Positions 25,151 through 34,223 of a stretch of 48,600 nucleotides of DNA are shown one piece after another; the stretch's first letter is position 1; every line of letters begins with the position of its first letter. A program made the translations under genes and the position numbers. This DNA comes from Lachnospiraceae bacterium. GTDB lineage: Bacteria > Bacillota > Clostridia > Lachnospirales > Lachnospiraceae. Below the pieces are notes generated by a model. The model was given only the letters and a program-made list of their open reading frames with translations, was not told the origin of the DNA and searched no databases. The stretch covers positions 1-48,600 of the forward strand of contig SVFS01000011.1 in the NCBI GenBank assembly GCA_015056725.1, given 5' to 3'.

Positions 25151-26524
25151 TTACAGCTCTAACATCTGCTTCATTTTCTTCCTGATTATGATATAGCAAA
25201 TAACATGCGCAAGCAATGTTACTGTCCAGCTGACAGGATACGTCAGGTAAAGTGATTCTACCGTATGGAATTGTTCCATCCGAAAGAAAGTAAATATCCA
25301 AAACAGTCGCAGTCCGCAAGCGCCAATCAGAGAAACGATCATCGGCTGAATAGAATATCCAAGTCCTCTTAGCATCCCTACCATAACATCCATCATACCA
25401 CAAAGTGCATACAATTTGGAAATTACCGCCAGTCTTTTCATTCCTGCCGCCACCACCAAATCACTTGTCGTATACAGCTTTAATAAAGTCTCGCCATAAA
25501 TCACTTCCAAATTACCAAGTAATAGACCTACTACAATTACAAGCCCTTCCGTTACAAATAAAATCTTATTGATACGTTCAAATTTTCCTGCACCAAGGTT
25601 CTGCCCCGTAAAGGATATTGCTGCCTGATAAAACGTATTCATCGCCACATAAACAAATCCTTCCAAATTTGCCGCCGCAGAATTTCCTGCCACGATAATC
25701 GGTCCAAAAGAATTTACCGAGCTTTGAATAATTACGTTAGAGAAAGAAAACAGCATTCCTTGCAGACTCGCCGGAAGCCCTATCTTAAAAATCGCCGCCA
25801 TGATATCTTTATGCAGATATAATTGCTTCATATCCAGTCTGATTTCGCTTTGTGAACGCATCATACAACGCACAATTAACCCGGCTGATACACACTGCGA
25901 AAGTGCTGTTGCAAGACCAACTCCGGCTGCACTCATATGGAAAAACACTACAAAAATCAAATTCAATATTACATTTACTACCCCTGCAATGGAAAGATAA
26001 TAAAGCGGTCTTTTCGTATCTCCTACCGCACGTAATATGGCACTGCCAAAATTATATATCATGCATGCGGTCATGCCTAAAAAATACGTCCGCAAATATA
26101 TCGTTGCAAGTGGAAGAATATCTGCCGGCGTATCCATCCACATTAAAATCTGCTTTGCCAGAACACAGCCGATTACAGTAAGCAAAATACCACTATACAA
26201 ACTAAGAAGCATCGCTGTATGTACTGTCCGTGACAAATCCTTATGGCGCTTTCCACCATAAAATCTCGCAACCATTACGTTCGCACCAATGGATAAACCG
26301 ATAAAGAAATTTGTCAGTAAATTAATAAGCGACGATGTCGAACCTACCGCCGCAAGTGCATTATCTCCTGCAAATCGCCCTACTACAATAATGTCCGCCG
26401 CATTAAATAACAACTGCAAAATGCTGGAGCACATAAGCGGCAATGCAAAAATCAAAATTTTGCCAAACAAAGGACCATTGCACATATCTATTTCATATTT
26501 TTTGTCCCTCGACATAAATGTCAC
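25151..26524 (-). CDS. MATE family efflux transporter
   Basis: 457 residues with twelve predicted membrane segments in two homologous halves. The MATE N-terminus is recognisable (MCNGPLFGKILIFALPLM, then LQLLFNAADIIVVGRFAG, AAVGSTSSLINLLTNFF and GANVMVARFYG). It exports drugs or metabolites using a sodium or proton gradient. The start is a GTG with AGGAAAG 4 nt before it; the ATG three codons later is the alternative. It lies downstream of the alpha/beta hydrolase gene. The substrate is unknown. Confidence 0.93.
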   Translation of the reverse strand: MTFMSRDKKYEIDMCNGPLFGKILIFALPLMCSSILQLLFNAADIIVVGRFAGDNALAAVGSTSSLINLLTNFFIGLSIGANVMVARFYGGKRHKDLSRTVHTAMLLSLYSGILLTVIGCVLAKQILMWMDTPADILPLATIYLRTYFLGMTACMIYNFGSAILRAVGDTKRPLYYLSIAGVVNVILNLIFVVFFHMSAAGVGLATALSQCVSAGLIVRCMMRSQSEIRLDMKQLYLHKDIMAAIFKIGLPASLQGMLFSFSNVIIQSSVNSFGPIIVAGNSAAANLEGFVYVAMNTFYQAAISFTGQNLGAGKFERINKILFVTEGLVIVVGLLLGNLEVIYGETLLKLYTTSDLVVAAGMKRLAVISKLYALCGMMDVMVGMLRGLGYSIQPMIVSLIGACGLRLFWIFTFFRMEQFHTVESLYLTYPVSWTVTLLAHVICYIIIRKKMKQMLEL

Positions 26525-26589
26525 ACTTCTTTCCTATTTACGTTCATTTCCCAAAGGAGTTCTTTAGCATTTTTCATAAACACCATGCT

Positions 26590-27534
26590 TTATTTTAAAA
26601 TACGTTCTAAAAACTCTGTCACAACCTTCTCATAGTGCTCCGGATCTACCATATAACACAATCCATGTCCCGCATGCTCAAATGTATGCAACTCAACATT
26701 GTCTCCACCGGCTGCTTTAATTAAACGGCTCATTCCGCATGGCACAAAATCATCTGCCAGACCGTGCACAAGCAATATCGGCAACTTTGCTTCTTTTACT
26801 GCTTCCACCGCACTACTTTCTTCTAAATCAAAATGCCCGTAGATTCTTGCACCTAATTTTACAAATGGATACATAAGCTTTGGTGGATAATGTATTTCTT
26901 TTCCAACTTTTTGGATGATTTCTTTTGGCGACGAATACGGGCAGTCTGCCATAATCCCCACAACGCTTTCAGGCAAGTTTTGATCTGCTGCCATAAGCAC
27001 CGTCGCTGCTCCCATGGAAAGTCCGTCTAAGATAATTTTTGTATCTTTCCCAAAACGATTTATAGCATACTCTATCCACTTTAAGCAATCTTTTCTTTCA
27101 CAAACACCAAACGTAATTGTTTTTCCTTCGCTTCTTCCATGAGACCGTTCATCTACTACAAGTGTATTGTGTCCCATTTTCGCTGCCAGCTTATTTCCTC
27201 CGGAAAAATCTACAAATGCACTGCTTTTATATCCATGCATCTGGATATGCAGCGGTGCATTATCTGCCACATGGTAGTATCTGGCGTAAAGCTTTAACCC
27301 ATCAAACGATGTGATTGTTACCGCTTCATATTCGCGGGCATACATTTCATTCACGCAACGCTCAATAATATCATGATACTTATCGTATTGTCCTCCTTTG
27401 GGGAGTATCGGTGTATCGTCATCCTTGCGTGGCAACGCCTTGAAGGTTATGGAATATCCCACATAAGATAATACCAGTACACTTGCAATAACTGCTATGA
27501 AAATAATTGCTGTCGTAATTAAAAAACCTGTCAT
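26590..27534 (-). CDS. Membrane-anchored alpha/beta hydrolase
   Basis: 314 residues. One N-terminal membrane helix (about 4-26) precedes a serine hydrolase domain with the oxyanion motif QMHGYKS. The nucleophile elbow is DGLSMGAAT (GxSxG), the Asp lies in LVHGLADDFVP and the His in HAGHGLC. Such proteins are often annotated as BAAT- or YqkD-like esterases or peptidases acting at the outer face of the membrane. The substrate cannot be predicted. The ribosome binding site ACGAGGTATTC precedes the ATG. Confidence 0.88.
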   Translation of the reverse strand: MTGFLITTAIIFIAVIASVLVLSYVGYSITFKALPRKDDDTPILPKGGQYDKYHDIIERCVNEMYAREYEAVTITSFDGLKLYARYYHVADNAPLHIQMHGYKSSAFVDFSGGNKLAAKMGHNTLVVDERSHGRSEGKTITFGVCERKDCLKWIEYAINRFGKDTKIILDGLSMGAATVLMAADQNLPESVVGIMADCPYSSPKEIIQKVGKEIHYPPKLMYPFVKLGARIYGHFDLEESSAVEAVKEAKLPILLVHGLADDFVPCGMSRLIKAAGGDNVELHTFEHAGHGLCYMVDPEHYEKVVTEFLERILK

Positions 27535-27643
27535 GAATACCTCGTAATTTGTTTATATAAAGAATTATTCCCAGAATGAGAGGGTTCATTACATGGAATA
27601 TTATAGACCTGTTGAAAAGGTTGTACAAGTAGGGAGCATTTTG

Positions 27644-27674
27644 AATCTGCCAATAAATAAGGATTGCTGCGAAT
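27644..27674 (+). repeat. 31-bp direct repeat, left copy
   Basis: Positions 27644-27674 are identical to 29339-29369 (31 of 31 bases). The two copies bracket the gene at 27718-29151. Confidence 0.85.
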
Positions 27675-27700
27675 TTGAATTGCAGCAATCCTTATTTATT
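27652..27700. terminator. 19-bp perfect hairpin downstream of the GT-C-like gene
   Basis: Positions 27652-27670 pair perfectly with 27682-27700 around an 11-nt loop. It starts 18 nt after the stop codon of the gene on its right. The stem itself ends in TTATTTATT, so it may act as a terminator. The left arm belongs to the 31-bp direct repeat. Confidence 0.7.
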
Positions 27701-27717
27701 ACAAATTCCTAATTATT

Positions 27718-29151
27718 CTAGTCTCCTTGTGTTTCTATTTGTGTTTGATACTCATAAAAATCATGAATTATTAATGTTCTTTCGCTATTTGCTTCCAGTA
27801 TGTTCCCAAATATTGTTATCCATAACAAATATATAATGGCAATCCCAAGAGCCATCTTTATACGTCTGCCTTCTAGCTTTAAAAACAATTCTTTGTAATT
27901 AATCTCAACAAATACGTAATAATAACTAATCAAATATAATGGTATGAAAAACCGCAGCTCAGGTGCTCCAAATAATTGCAACAATGCCGGCACACTTACT
28001 GCAAATATCCAAAACACATTACATAAAGATTTTCTGTCAAACAATTCCATGATACCTATTCCTGAGACTATCCATATCAGAATAGATATTGAGGCCAGAA
28101 TACCTTTATCCGTATACATATTTGTTATATATATTTCTCTATACGCCGGAGTTAACAATGAAATCATATGGCGCATGTATAAGCCTATCATGTCCATCGG
28201 ATATTTCAGTATAAGCTTGAAAACAGATTTCAAGGAAAAATTATCAATTGATAGTTGTTCCTTCCTAATTATTTCATTTCCTATTTCATCATCAAACCAA
28301 ACTCTAATCAACGGGTATTGCTCTGTACTTCCCTCATAAGTTTCATAGCGAGGATAAATTAATCCCCAATATACTTGTAGTGCTTGCAGATCGTGGGAAT
28401 AACCATATAATTGTTCCGTATAAACCTTGGGCGAAAATACCCCTACATATTGTTTGTTTATCATGCACTGCGGTATAGCTATTATAAACACACCTATAAC
28501 AAGTGCTATAAGAACTAACAGCAATTGCTTTATGTTTTTTCGATTTAAGAAAACAAACAATCCAATAATGAAAACAACACCGTATAGGTATGCTGCTCTT
28601 GTGTTATAAGCAGCATATAGTAAAACGCCTGCAAAAACACCTTTAATCAGTGTTTTTAGGCTTTTGCTATTTAAATCTATTGTTCTAAGTATTGCCGCAC
28701 CTGAAAAAGCACATAACGCAGCCGGAAAATCCGACAGGGGATACTGCATGAAATCTCCCCATATCCATAGAAATACTGCATAAGCAAGTAACACTCTTAT
28801 ACATTCTGCTATTTTTGTAATGCCCCTACCTGTAATTAAATACGGCAACGAAAATGAAAAACACACTGCCAAACAGACTGACGATAACACTCTCCAGCCT
28901 CTTACTCCACCGAAAACAAACTTGAATAATGAAATTGTAGTTGGTAAAACATAACCCCTAAACGTTTCCGGAAATGCCGATATATCAAATCCATTTGCAA
29001 AAACAGAGTCTGCCGTTGTCCAATAATATTCCGCATCATATGGGTAATTTACCACACCTAACTTTTCACCAAATAAGAAAGACACAAAAAATATAACGCA
29101 AAAAAGCATCCACTTTATTGTTTTTTCTTTTAGTATAACTTTCTGATTCAT
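27718..29151 (-). CDS. Polytopic membrane protein, GT-C glycosyltransferase-like
   Basis: 477 residues from the ATG that follows GGATGGAG by 7 nt; an earlier ATG lies inside that ribosome binding site. It has about ten membrane helices. An acidic first outer loop (YPYDAEYYWTTADS) and a second Asp motif (YPLSDFPAAL) resemble the layout of GT-C enzymes that use polyprenyl-phosphate sugars. A long outer loop follows helix 7. I do not recognise a family beyond this resemblance. The gene is AT-rich compared with its neighbours, is bracketed by 31-bp direct repeats and has no functional neighbours. It may be a relatively recent insertion. Confidence 0.55.
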   Translation of the reverse strand: MNQKVILKEKTIKWMLFCVIFFVSFLFGEKLGVVNYPYDAEYYWTTADSVFANGFDISAFPETFRGYVLPTTISLFKFVFGGVRGWRVLSSVCLAVCFSFSLPYLITGRGITKIAECIRVLLAYAVFLWIWGDFMQYPLSDFPAALCAFSGAAILRTIDLNSKSLKTLIKGVFAGVLLYAAYNTRAAYLYGVVFIIGLFVFLNRKNIKQLLLVLIALVIGVFIIAIPQCMINKQYVGVFSPKVYTEQLYGYSHDLQALQVYWGLIYPRYETYEGSTEQYPLIRVWFDDEIGNEIIRKEQLSIDNFSLKSVFKLILKYPMDMIGLYMRHMISLLTPAYREIYITNMYTDKGILASISILIWIVSGIGIMELFDRKSLCNVFWIFAVSVPALLQLFGAPELRFFIPLYLISYYYVFVEINYKELFLKLEGRRIKMALGIAIIYLLWITIFGNILEANSERTLIIHDFYEYQTQIETQGD

Positions 29152-29166
29152 TATTTCTCCATCCAT

Positions 29167-29436
29167 GCTGTTTCTATTTCAAATTTTTTGATTAGCATAG
29201 CACAATTGTCGGTAAATAACAAGATAAGTGTCCCTCAAGGAAAACAAGTGTCTTCGCATTTATTTCGTCATTTCTTCCTACATATTTGCGAGCCAGATTT
29301 GAACCTCAATTCCGCTTCGCTTCATTTCGGTCATCTCAAATCTGCCAATAAATAAGGATTGCTGCGAATGCAAGAAATAATTCGCAGACACTTCGTGTCT
29401 TGCTCACCATCTCTTGCATTCCAATGAATTGCAGCA
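29167..29436. repeat. Hairpin-dense intergenic region downstream of rpsI
   Basis: No gene is seen. The region contains a 9-bp stem at 29294-29302/29336-29344 and the right copy of the 31-bp repeat at 29339-29369. It also contains a 10-bp stem GAATGCAAGA/TCTTGCATTC (from 29366) enclosing AGACAC-TTC-GTGTCT, and an alternative stem CTGCGAAT/ATTCGCAG. Positions 29352-29369 also pair with 29487-29504 at the rpsI stop. Several of these stems exclude one another. Confidence 0.65.
29339..29369 (+). repeat. 31-bp direct repeat, right copy
   Basis: Identical to 27644-27674. Unlike the left copy it has no perfect right arm next to it; its near-match arm (one G-U difference) is at 29487-29504, overlapping the rpsI stop codon. 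Confidence 0.85.
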
Positions 29437-29437
29437 T

Positions 29438-29476
29438 AAAAAAAGAACTTCTCGAGTAAACTCGGAAGTTCTTTTT
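29438..29476 (-). terminator. Terminator of rplM-rpsI
   Basis: AGAACTTC-CGAG pairs with CTCG-GAAGTTCT (one bulged base) with a four-base loop. On the minus strand seven T follow. It lies 25 nt after the rpsI stop codon. Confidence 0.92.
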
Positions 29477-29500
29477 CCAAACTGCAATTCGCAGTAATCC

Positions 29501-29899
29501 TTATCTCTTTGAGAACTGTGGTGCACGACGAGCTGCTTTGAGACCGTATTTCTTTCTTTCTTTCATACGTGGATCTCTTGTTAAGAAGCCGGCTTTCTTT
29601 AATGTTGGTCTGTAGTCTGCATCTACTGTTGTTAATGCTCTTGCAATACCGTGTCTGATAGCACCAGCCTGGCCTGTTGTACCGCCGCCTTTAACTGTTA
29701 CAACTACGTCAAACTTATCTGTTGTTTCTGTAGCTGCAAGTGGCTGACGAACGATAACTTTTAATGTTTCAAGACCAAAATATTCGTCGATGTCACGTTT
29801 GTTAATTGTAATATTTCCTTTGCCTGGTTTTAAATAAACTCTAGCAATTGATTTTTTTCTTCTACCTGTACCGTAAAAATTGTTTGCTGCTTTAGCCAT
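29501..29899 (-). CDS. rpsI: 30S ribosomal protein S9 (uS9)
   Basis: 132 residues. [19 protein letters not shown] at the N-terminus, [19 protein letters not shown] in the middle and the basic tail RRAPQFSKR reaching the P-site tRNA identify uS9. It follows rplM by 29 nt, the universal pair, and is followed by a terminator. The 3' end overlaps an arm of an inverted repeat. Confidence 0.98.
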   Translation of the reverse strand: MAKAANNFYGTGRRKKSIARVYLKPGKGNITINKRDIDEYFGLETLKVIVRQPLAATETTDKFDVVVTVKGGGTTGQAGAIRHGIARALTTVDADYRPTLKKAGFLTRDPRMKERKKYGLKAARRAPQFSKR

Positions 29900-29928
29900 T
29901 TCACTTTTCTCCTTTCAGTTCCTTTTGG

Positions 29929-30357
29929 TTAAAATGTTAATGCTTCCGGTTTCTGTGCAGCATGTTTGTGCTCAGGTCCTGCATAAACGAAAAGTTTTTT
30001 ATACATCTGTCTTCCTAAAGGTCCTTTTGGAAGCATGCCTTTTACAGCAAGTTCAATTACTTCTTCCGGTTTTTTAGCTAACTTTTCTTTTAATGTTGTT
30101 TCTTTCATACCACCAACGTAGTCAGAGTGATGATAGTAAATCTTCTGGTCTAATTTTTTACCAGTTACTTTAATCTTCTCAGCGTTGATAACAATTACAA
30201 AATCACCTGTATCAATGTGAGGAGTGAAGATTGCTTTGTTTTTGCCTCTTAAAACTTTTGCTACCTCAGAAGCTAAACGTCCGAGTGTCTTATCTGTAGC
30301 ATCCACTACATACCATTTTCTATCGATTGTAGCTGGACTTGCCATAAATGTTTTCAT
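29929..30357 (-). CDS. rplM: 50S ribosomal protein L13 (uL13)
   Basis: 142 residues. [20 protein letters not shown], the [20 protein letters not shown] segment and the C-terminal [18 protein letters not shown] mark uL13, an early assembly protein of the large subunit. It is transcribed with rpsI from a consensus promoter overlapping the end of truA. The mRNA leader is about 155 nt and may be regulatory. TACGGAGG precedes the ATG. Confidence 0.98.
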   Translation of the reverse strand: MKTFMASPATIDRKWYVVDATDKTLGRLASEVAKVLRGKNKAIFTPHIDTGDFVIVINAEKIKVTGKKLDQKIYYHHSDYVGGMKETTLKEKLAKKPEEVIELAVKGMLPKGPLGRQMYKKLFVYAGPEHKHAAQKPEALTF

Positions 30358-30514
30358 GGTATTACCTCCGTAAAAATCGTATAAACATTGTCTACATTCT
30401 CGCTATCCTCTTCGTGCAGATGTCCGGGCCACACAGCCGATTAAGCTCGAATAATTCTATGATCTCAACGTACTTTACCGGGCTAATGATAAAGCACATG
30501 AAATGTCGCCACAT
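30358..30514 (-). promoter_or_regulatory. 5' leader of rplM-rpsI, candidate r-protein leader
   Basis: The region between the predicted start of transcription and the rplM ATG is about 155 nt and contains hairpins such as GCTTTA...TAAAGT and GGC-TGTGTG-GCC. An L13 leader RNA that mediates autoregulation is known upstream of rplM in Firmicutes. I could not match its consensus by eye, so identity is only suggested by position. Confidence 0.35.
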
Positions 30515-30520
30515 TTAGAT

Positions 30521-30549
30521 ATTATATTATAAGGGATTATGCGTGTCAA
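30521..30549 (-). promoter_or_regulatory. Consensus promoter of rplM-rpsI
   Basis: On the minus strand TTGACA (30544-30549) and TATAAT (30521-30526) are both perfect and are spaced 17 nt. The -35 box overlaps the truA stop codon. Confidence 0.9.
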
Positions 30550-31295
30550 CAGGTTTTTCCAGCAAATTCATAGTTTACAAGCATTAATCCACGTGCCGGT
30601 GCCGTTGGTCCGGCTGCATTTCTATCTTTTGCTTCCAATATGGTTTTGATATCCTCCGGATGCAGCTTTCCACTGCCAATCTCCATCAATGTTCCTGCTA
30701 TAATTCGAACCATATTATATAGAAAACCATTTCCCTGAATCCGAATTCGGATGTATTCCTCATCCCGTATCACTTCTGCCTTGTATATAGTCCGTACTGT
30801 TGTTTCCACAACTGCTGACGGTGCACAAAAGCTTTTGAAATCATGCTCTCCGATCAGATACTCTGCCGCTTCCTGCATCTTTTCCACATCTAATGGAGTG
30901 TATGTGAAATGACTATATAAGCGTTTTGTCGGATCAGGAAATTTTGCATTATATATTTTGTATTCATATGTCTTCCTGCTTTCGACATGCCTTGGATGAA
31001 AATCCGCTTCCACTTCAAGAGATGCCACTACCTTAATATCTTCCGGCAGCCGCTGGTTGAGCGCATAAGAAAATTTTTCTCCCGGAATACTGGAATTCGT
31101 ATCAAACACCGCAATATTGCAAAGTCCATGTACTCCTGCATCTGTTCTGCTGGCTCCAATTACCTGAATCTCTTCTCCGGTAAGCTCCTTCAGCACTCTA
31201 TTCAGTTCCCCTTCGATAGTGACTCCGTTTGGCTGAACCTGCCATCCATGATAGGCTGTTCCATCGTATGCCACCGTTAGCATTACTCGTTTCAT
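30546..31295 (-). CDS. truA: tRNA pseudouridine38-40 synthase
   Basis: 249 residues, standard length. The catalytic Asp lies in GASRTDAGVHG. The N-terminus VAYDGTAYHGWQVQPNG and the C-terminal GNGFLYNMVRIIAGTLMEIG and AARGL-type motif are typical. It modifies U38, U39 and U40 in the anticodon arm of many tRNAs. It lies 87 nt after ecfT in the common Firmicute order ecfA1-ecfA2-ecfT-truA-rplM-rpsI. Confidence 0.97.
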   Translation of the reverse strand: MKRVMLTVAYDGTAYHGWQVQPNGVTIEGELNRVLKELTGEEIQVIGASRTDAGVHGLCNIAVFDTNSSIPGEKFSYALNQRLPEDIKVVASLEVEADFHPRHVESRKTYEYKIYNAKFPDPTKRLYSHFTYTPLDVEKMQEAAEYLIGEHDFKSFCAPSAVVETTVRTIYKAEVIRDEEYIRIRIQGNGFLYNMVRIIAGTLMEIGSGKLHPEDIKTILEAKDRNAAGPTAPARGLMLVNYEFAGKTC

Positions 31296-31382
31296 ATTTC
31301 CCTGTAATCATTACTTTCATTTTTGATTTGCATGCTTCATTAAGGCTTTACCTACACACTTTGCAGCTTATATATCCATGTA

Positions 31383-32186
31383 CTATAACGGTGCAAATCG
31401 AGACGCGATAATCATCGCAAAATATCCTATTAATATAAAATACGCTACTCGGTCCCGTGCTTTATACACAAGCGGCTTCATCTTTGTCCTGCCTTCTCCG
31501 CCATGATAGCATCGAGCTTCCATTGCCATAGCCAAATCATTTGCACGACGAAATGCTGATATAAACAGCGGCACTAAAAGCGGCACCAAATTTTTGGCTT
31601 TTTTCACCAGATTTCCCGTCTCAAAATCTGCCCCTCGTGCCATTTGCGCTTTCATAATTTTATCCGTTTCTTCCAATAAAATCGGAATAAATCGAAGTGC
31701 TATCGACATCATCATTGCCACTTCATGAACCGGAACTTTAAAGATGCGAAGCGGCTTCATCAGTTTTTCCATACCATCTGTCAAATTGTTCGGTGTCGTA
31801 GTCAGCGTCATAACAGATGAACCAATAATCAAAAAGGTTAACCGAATCGCCATTTTAACTGCAAGAGCGATTCCTTCTTTTGTAATTTGTAATTTCCAAA
31901 CAGACCAAACCACTTCTCCCGGTGTCAAAAACAAATTGAATCCGAACGTAATAAGTAATAAAAATGCAATCGCACGCATTCCTTTTATCATATACCGGAA
32001 CGGGACATGCGACAGCTTAATCATACACCCCAGAAAAATCGCCGCAATCAGATACCCTATGAAGTTTTTAACCACAAAAAGCGAACACAAAAATGCAATT
32101 GTTGCAACCAGCTTCACTCGCGGGTCTAATCGGTGTATTACAGAATCCGTCTGATAATACTGCCCCAGCGTAATATCTCTTATCAT
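31383..32186 (-). CDS. ecfT: Energy-coupling factor transporter transmembrane protein
   Basis: 267 residues. It starts GQYYQTDSVIHRLDPRVKL, typical of EcfT, and has the two cytoplasmic coupling motifs: AQMARGADFETG and the region of AMEARCYHGGEGRT. Five to six membrane helices are visible. EcfT links the ATPases EcfA1/A2 to exchangeable S components for vitamins and metals. It follows ecfA2 by 23 nt. No S component gene is adjacent, so this is the shared group II module. Confidence 0.96.
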   Translation of the reverse strand: MIRDITLGQYYQTDSVIHRLDPRVKLVATIAFLCSLFVVKNFIGYLIAAIFLGCMIKLSHVPFRYMIKGMRAIAFLLLITFGFNLFLTPGEVVWSVWKLQITKEGIALAVKMAIRLTFLIIGSSVMTLTTTPNNLTDGMEKLMKPLRIFKVPVHEVAMMMSIALRFIPILLEETDKIMKAQMARGADFETGNLVKKAKNLVPLLVPLFISAFRRANDLAMAMEARCYHGGEGRTKMKPLVYKARDRVAYFILIGYFAMIIASRFAPL

Positions 32187-32209
32187 TTATTTCTCCGTAT
32201 AATCTCATT

Positions 32210-33073
32210 TCACATTTCTTTTACAACGCCTCGAAAGCATTTCAAGATTTCATCTCTTGCTTCCTCAACGCTGATAACGTCTGTACTTACGTCACAGCCT
32301 TCTTTTTTAAGCTCATGCATAATGTACGTAACCTGCGGAGCTGCAAGTCCGATTGCTTCTAATTCGGCTGCATGGGAAAAGACTTCTCGCGGCTCATCAT
32401 CGTACATTACTTTTCCCTTGTTCATAACCAAAATTCTGTCTACATACTCTGCCACGTCATCCATACTGTGAGACACCAAAATGATCGTCATACCATTTTC
32501 CTTTTGCAATTTTGCAATCAATTGCAATATCTCATCGCGTCCTTTCGGATCAAGTCCCGCCGTAGGCTCATCCAATATCAGCACCTCCGGCTTCATGGCA
32601 AGCACACCTGCGATTGCCACTCTTCTCTTTTCACCGCCTGACAAATCAAATGGAGACTGATAAAAGTAATCATCAGAAAGCCCCACCTGCTTTAACGCCT
32701 GATACGCACGCAACTCTACTTCCTTCTGGGACAAGCCCAAATTTTTGGGACCAAAGCATACGTCCGAAAACACATCTACCTCAAAAAGCTGATGCTCCGG
32801 ATACTGGAATACAAGTCCAACCTTGCTTCTAAGTTCTTTTCGGTTAAACTCCGGATCATGGATATCTTTCCCGTTGTAATAAATATTGCCCTTTGACGGT
32901 TTCAGCAAACCATTTAAATGTTGTACAAACGTCGATTTACCGGAACCGGTGTGCCCTATCAGGCCAATGAACTGACCATCCGGAATTACTAGACTAACAT
33001 CATCCAGTGCCCGTATCGAAAGCTCTGTATCACTTCCATATTCATATACTACATGATCTAAAATAATTGCCAT
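32210..33073 (-). CDS. ecfA2: Energy-coupling factor transporter ATPase EcfA2
   Basis: 287 residues. Walker A GHTGSGKSTF, signature LSGGEKRRVAIAG, Walker B EVLILDEPTAGLDP and the switch His in ILVSHSMDD are intact. It abuts ecfA1, starting directly after its stop codon. EcfA1 and EcfA2 form the ATPase pair of the ECF transporter at the inner membrane face. Confidence 0.96.
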   Translation of the reverse strand: MAIILDHVVYEYGSDTELSIRALDDVSLVIPDGQFIGLIGHTGSGKSTFVQHLNGLLKPSKGNIYYNGKDIHDPEFNRKELRSKVGLVFQYPEHQLFEVDVFSDVCFGPKNLGLSQKEVELRAYQALKQVGLSDDYFYQSPFDLSGGEKRRVAIAGVLAMKPEVLILDEPTAGLDPKGRDEILQLIAKLQKENGMTIILVSHSMDDVAEYVDRILVMNKGKVMYDDEPREVFSHAAELEAIGLAAPQVTYIMHELKKEGCDVSTDVISVEEARDEILKCFRGVVKEM

Positions 33074-33925
33074 CTATCTTAATTCCTTCAACGCTTCTAC
33101 AAGTTCCTTTGTTGTTAAAATACCATTCGGCAATGGAAGGCCTGCTTTCTTTAATTCATATGCAAGCAGCGTAACCTTAGGCACATCTAATCGTAATTCT
33201 TTAAGCTTATCCACCTGCGAAAAGATTTCCTTTGGTGTTCCTTCCATTACAATACGACCTTCATCCATAACGAAAATCTTTTTTGCATAAATTGTTTCTT
33301 CCATATAATGTGTAATCAAAACTACCGTCACTTCTTCCACATCATTTAGTGCTCTGACAGCACGGATTACTTCCTTGCGTCCCACCGGGTCAAGCATTGC
33401 CGTAGGCTCGTCCAAAATAATGCATTTCGGATGCATTGCAATCACTCCGGCTATAGATACTCTCTGCTTCTGTCCGCCGGATAACTTATTGGGCGAATGC
33501 TTCCTATATGCATACATGCCAACAGTTTTCAAGCTTTCTTCCACGCGCTCCCAAATTTCTTTTGTAGGAATCCCCATATTTTCAGGACCGAATCCCACAT
33601 CCTCTTCTACCACCTGACCGATAATCTGATTATCCGGATTCTGAAATACCATACCTGCTTTCTGGCGGATATCCCATATATTTTCCTGCTCTGCCGTATC
33701 CTTTCCATCCACCCATACAGTCCCTTCTGTCGGCATATGAATGGCGTTAAAGTGTTTGGCAAGGGTGGATTTACCGGAGCCGTTATGACCCAAAATGGCA
33801 ATAAAATCCCCCTGTTCAATATCGAGATTCACGTCGTTGACCGCTGTTGTAATGCCTTCAACATTACCATCTTCGTCACGTCTTATATATTCAAATAAAA
33901 GATTCTTGGCTTTAATAATTCCCAT
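33074..33925 (-). CDS. ecfA1: Energy-coupling factor transporter ATPase EcfA1
   Basis: 283 residues from MGIIKAKNLLFEY; AGGAAG lies just before this ATG. The longer frame adds seven residues without a binding site. Walker A GHNGSGKSTLAKHF, signature LSGGQKQRVSIAG, Walker B CIILDEPTAMLDP and VLITHYMEE are intact. It is the first gene of ecfA1-ecfA2-ecfT-truA and has its own promoter. The usual upstream neighbour rplQ is separated here by an oppositely oriented gene. Confidence 0.96.
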   Translation of the reverse strand: MGIIKAKNLLFEYIRRDEDGNVEGITTAVNDVNLDIEQGDFIAILGHNGSGKSTLAKHFNAIHMPTEGTVWVDGKDTAEQENIWDIRQKAGMVFQNPDNQIIGQVVEEDVGFGPENMGIPTKEIWERVEESLKTVGMYAYRKHSPNKLSGGQKQRVSIAGVIAMHPKCIILDEPTAMLDPVGRKEVIRAVRALNDVEEVTVVLITHYMEETIYAKKIFVMDEGRIVMEGTPKEIFSQVDKLKELRLDVPKVTLLAYELKKAGLPLPNGILTTKELVEALKELR

Positions 33926-33985
33926 GAACTTCCTACTTTCATACATCCACTAATCCTGTCGCATTACAAGCGACGCCATTTTCCT

Positions 33986-34014
33986 ATTTTACAAGATATT
34001 CATCATAAATACAA
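33986..34014 (-). promoter_or_regulatory. Promoter of ecfA1-ecfA2-ecfT-truA
   Basis: On the minus strand TTGTAT (34009-34014) and TAAAAT (33986-33991) are 17 nt apart, about 60 nt before the ecfA1 start. Confidence 0.65.
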
Positions 34015-34037
34015 GATACCCCGGCAGGTGAGGTATC
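34015..34037. other. Hairpin next to the ecfA1 promoter
   Basis: GATACC pairs with GGTATC around an 11-nt GC-rich loop. It directly abuts the ecfA1 -35 box. It resembles a terminator without a good T-run on either strand and may be a relic of an older rplQ-ecfA1 junction. Confidence 0.45.
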
Positions 34038-34223
34038 GCTTTCTTATTCGATTTTCAGAAGTTCGTTCCGATTGTAAAGTTATTCTTTTTTCTGTTTGGT
34101 ACTGTTATATAGTTTGTTTTTATTTTTTGCTACTATTTTTTCTTTTTCTATATTTTCACTTCGTAAACTTATGATAAACTAGAGCTAGAAATAATTCATA
34201 ATCCAAGAAACGAGGTATCTGTT

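Noticed and set aside
29167-29500. CRISPR array or tRNA gene downstream of rpsI
   Set aside because: Repeats are nested inverted arms, not regularly spaced direct repeats, and no cloverleaf with T- and D-arms could be formed.
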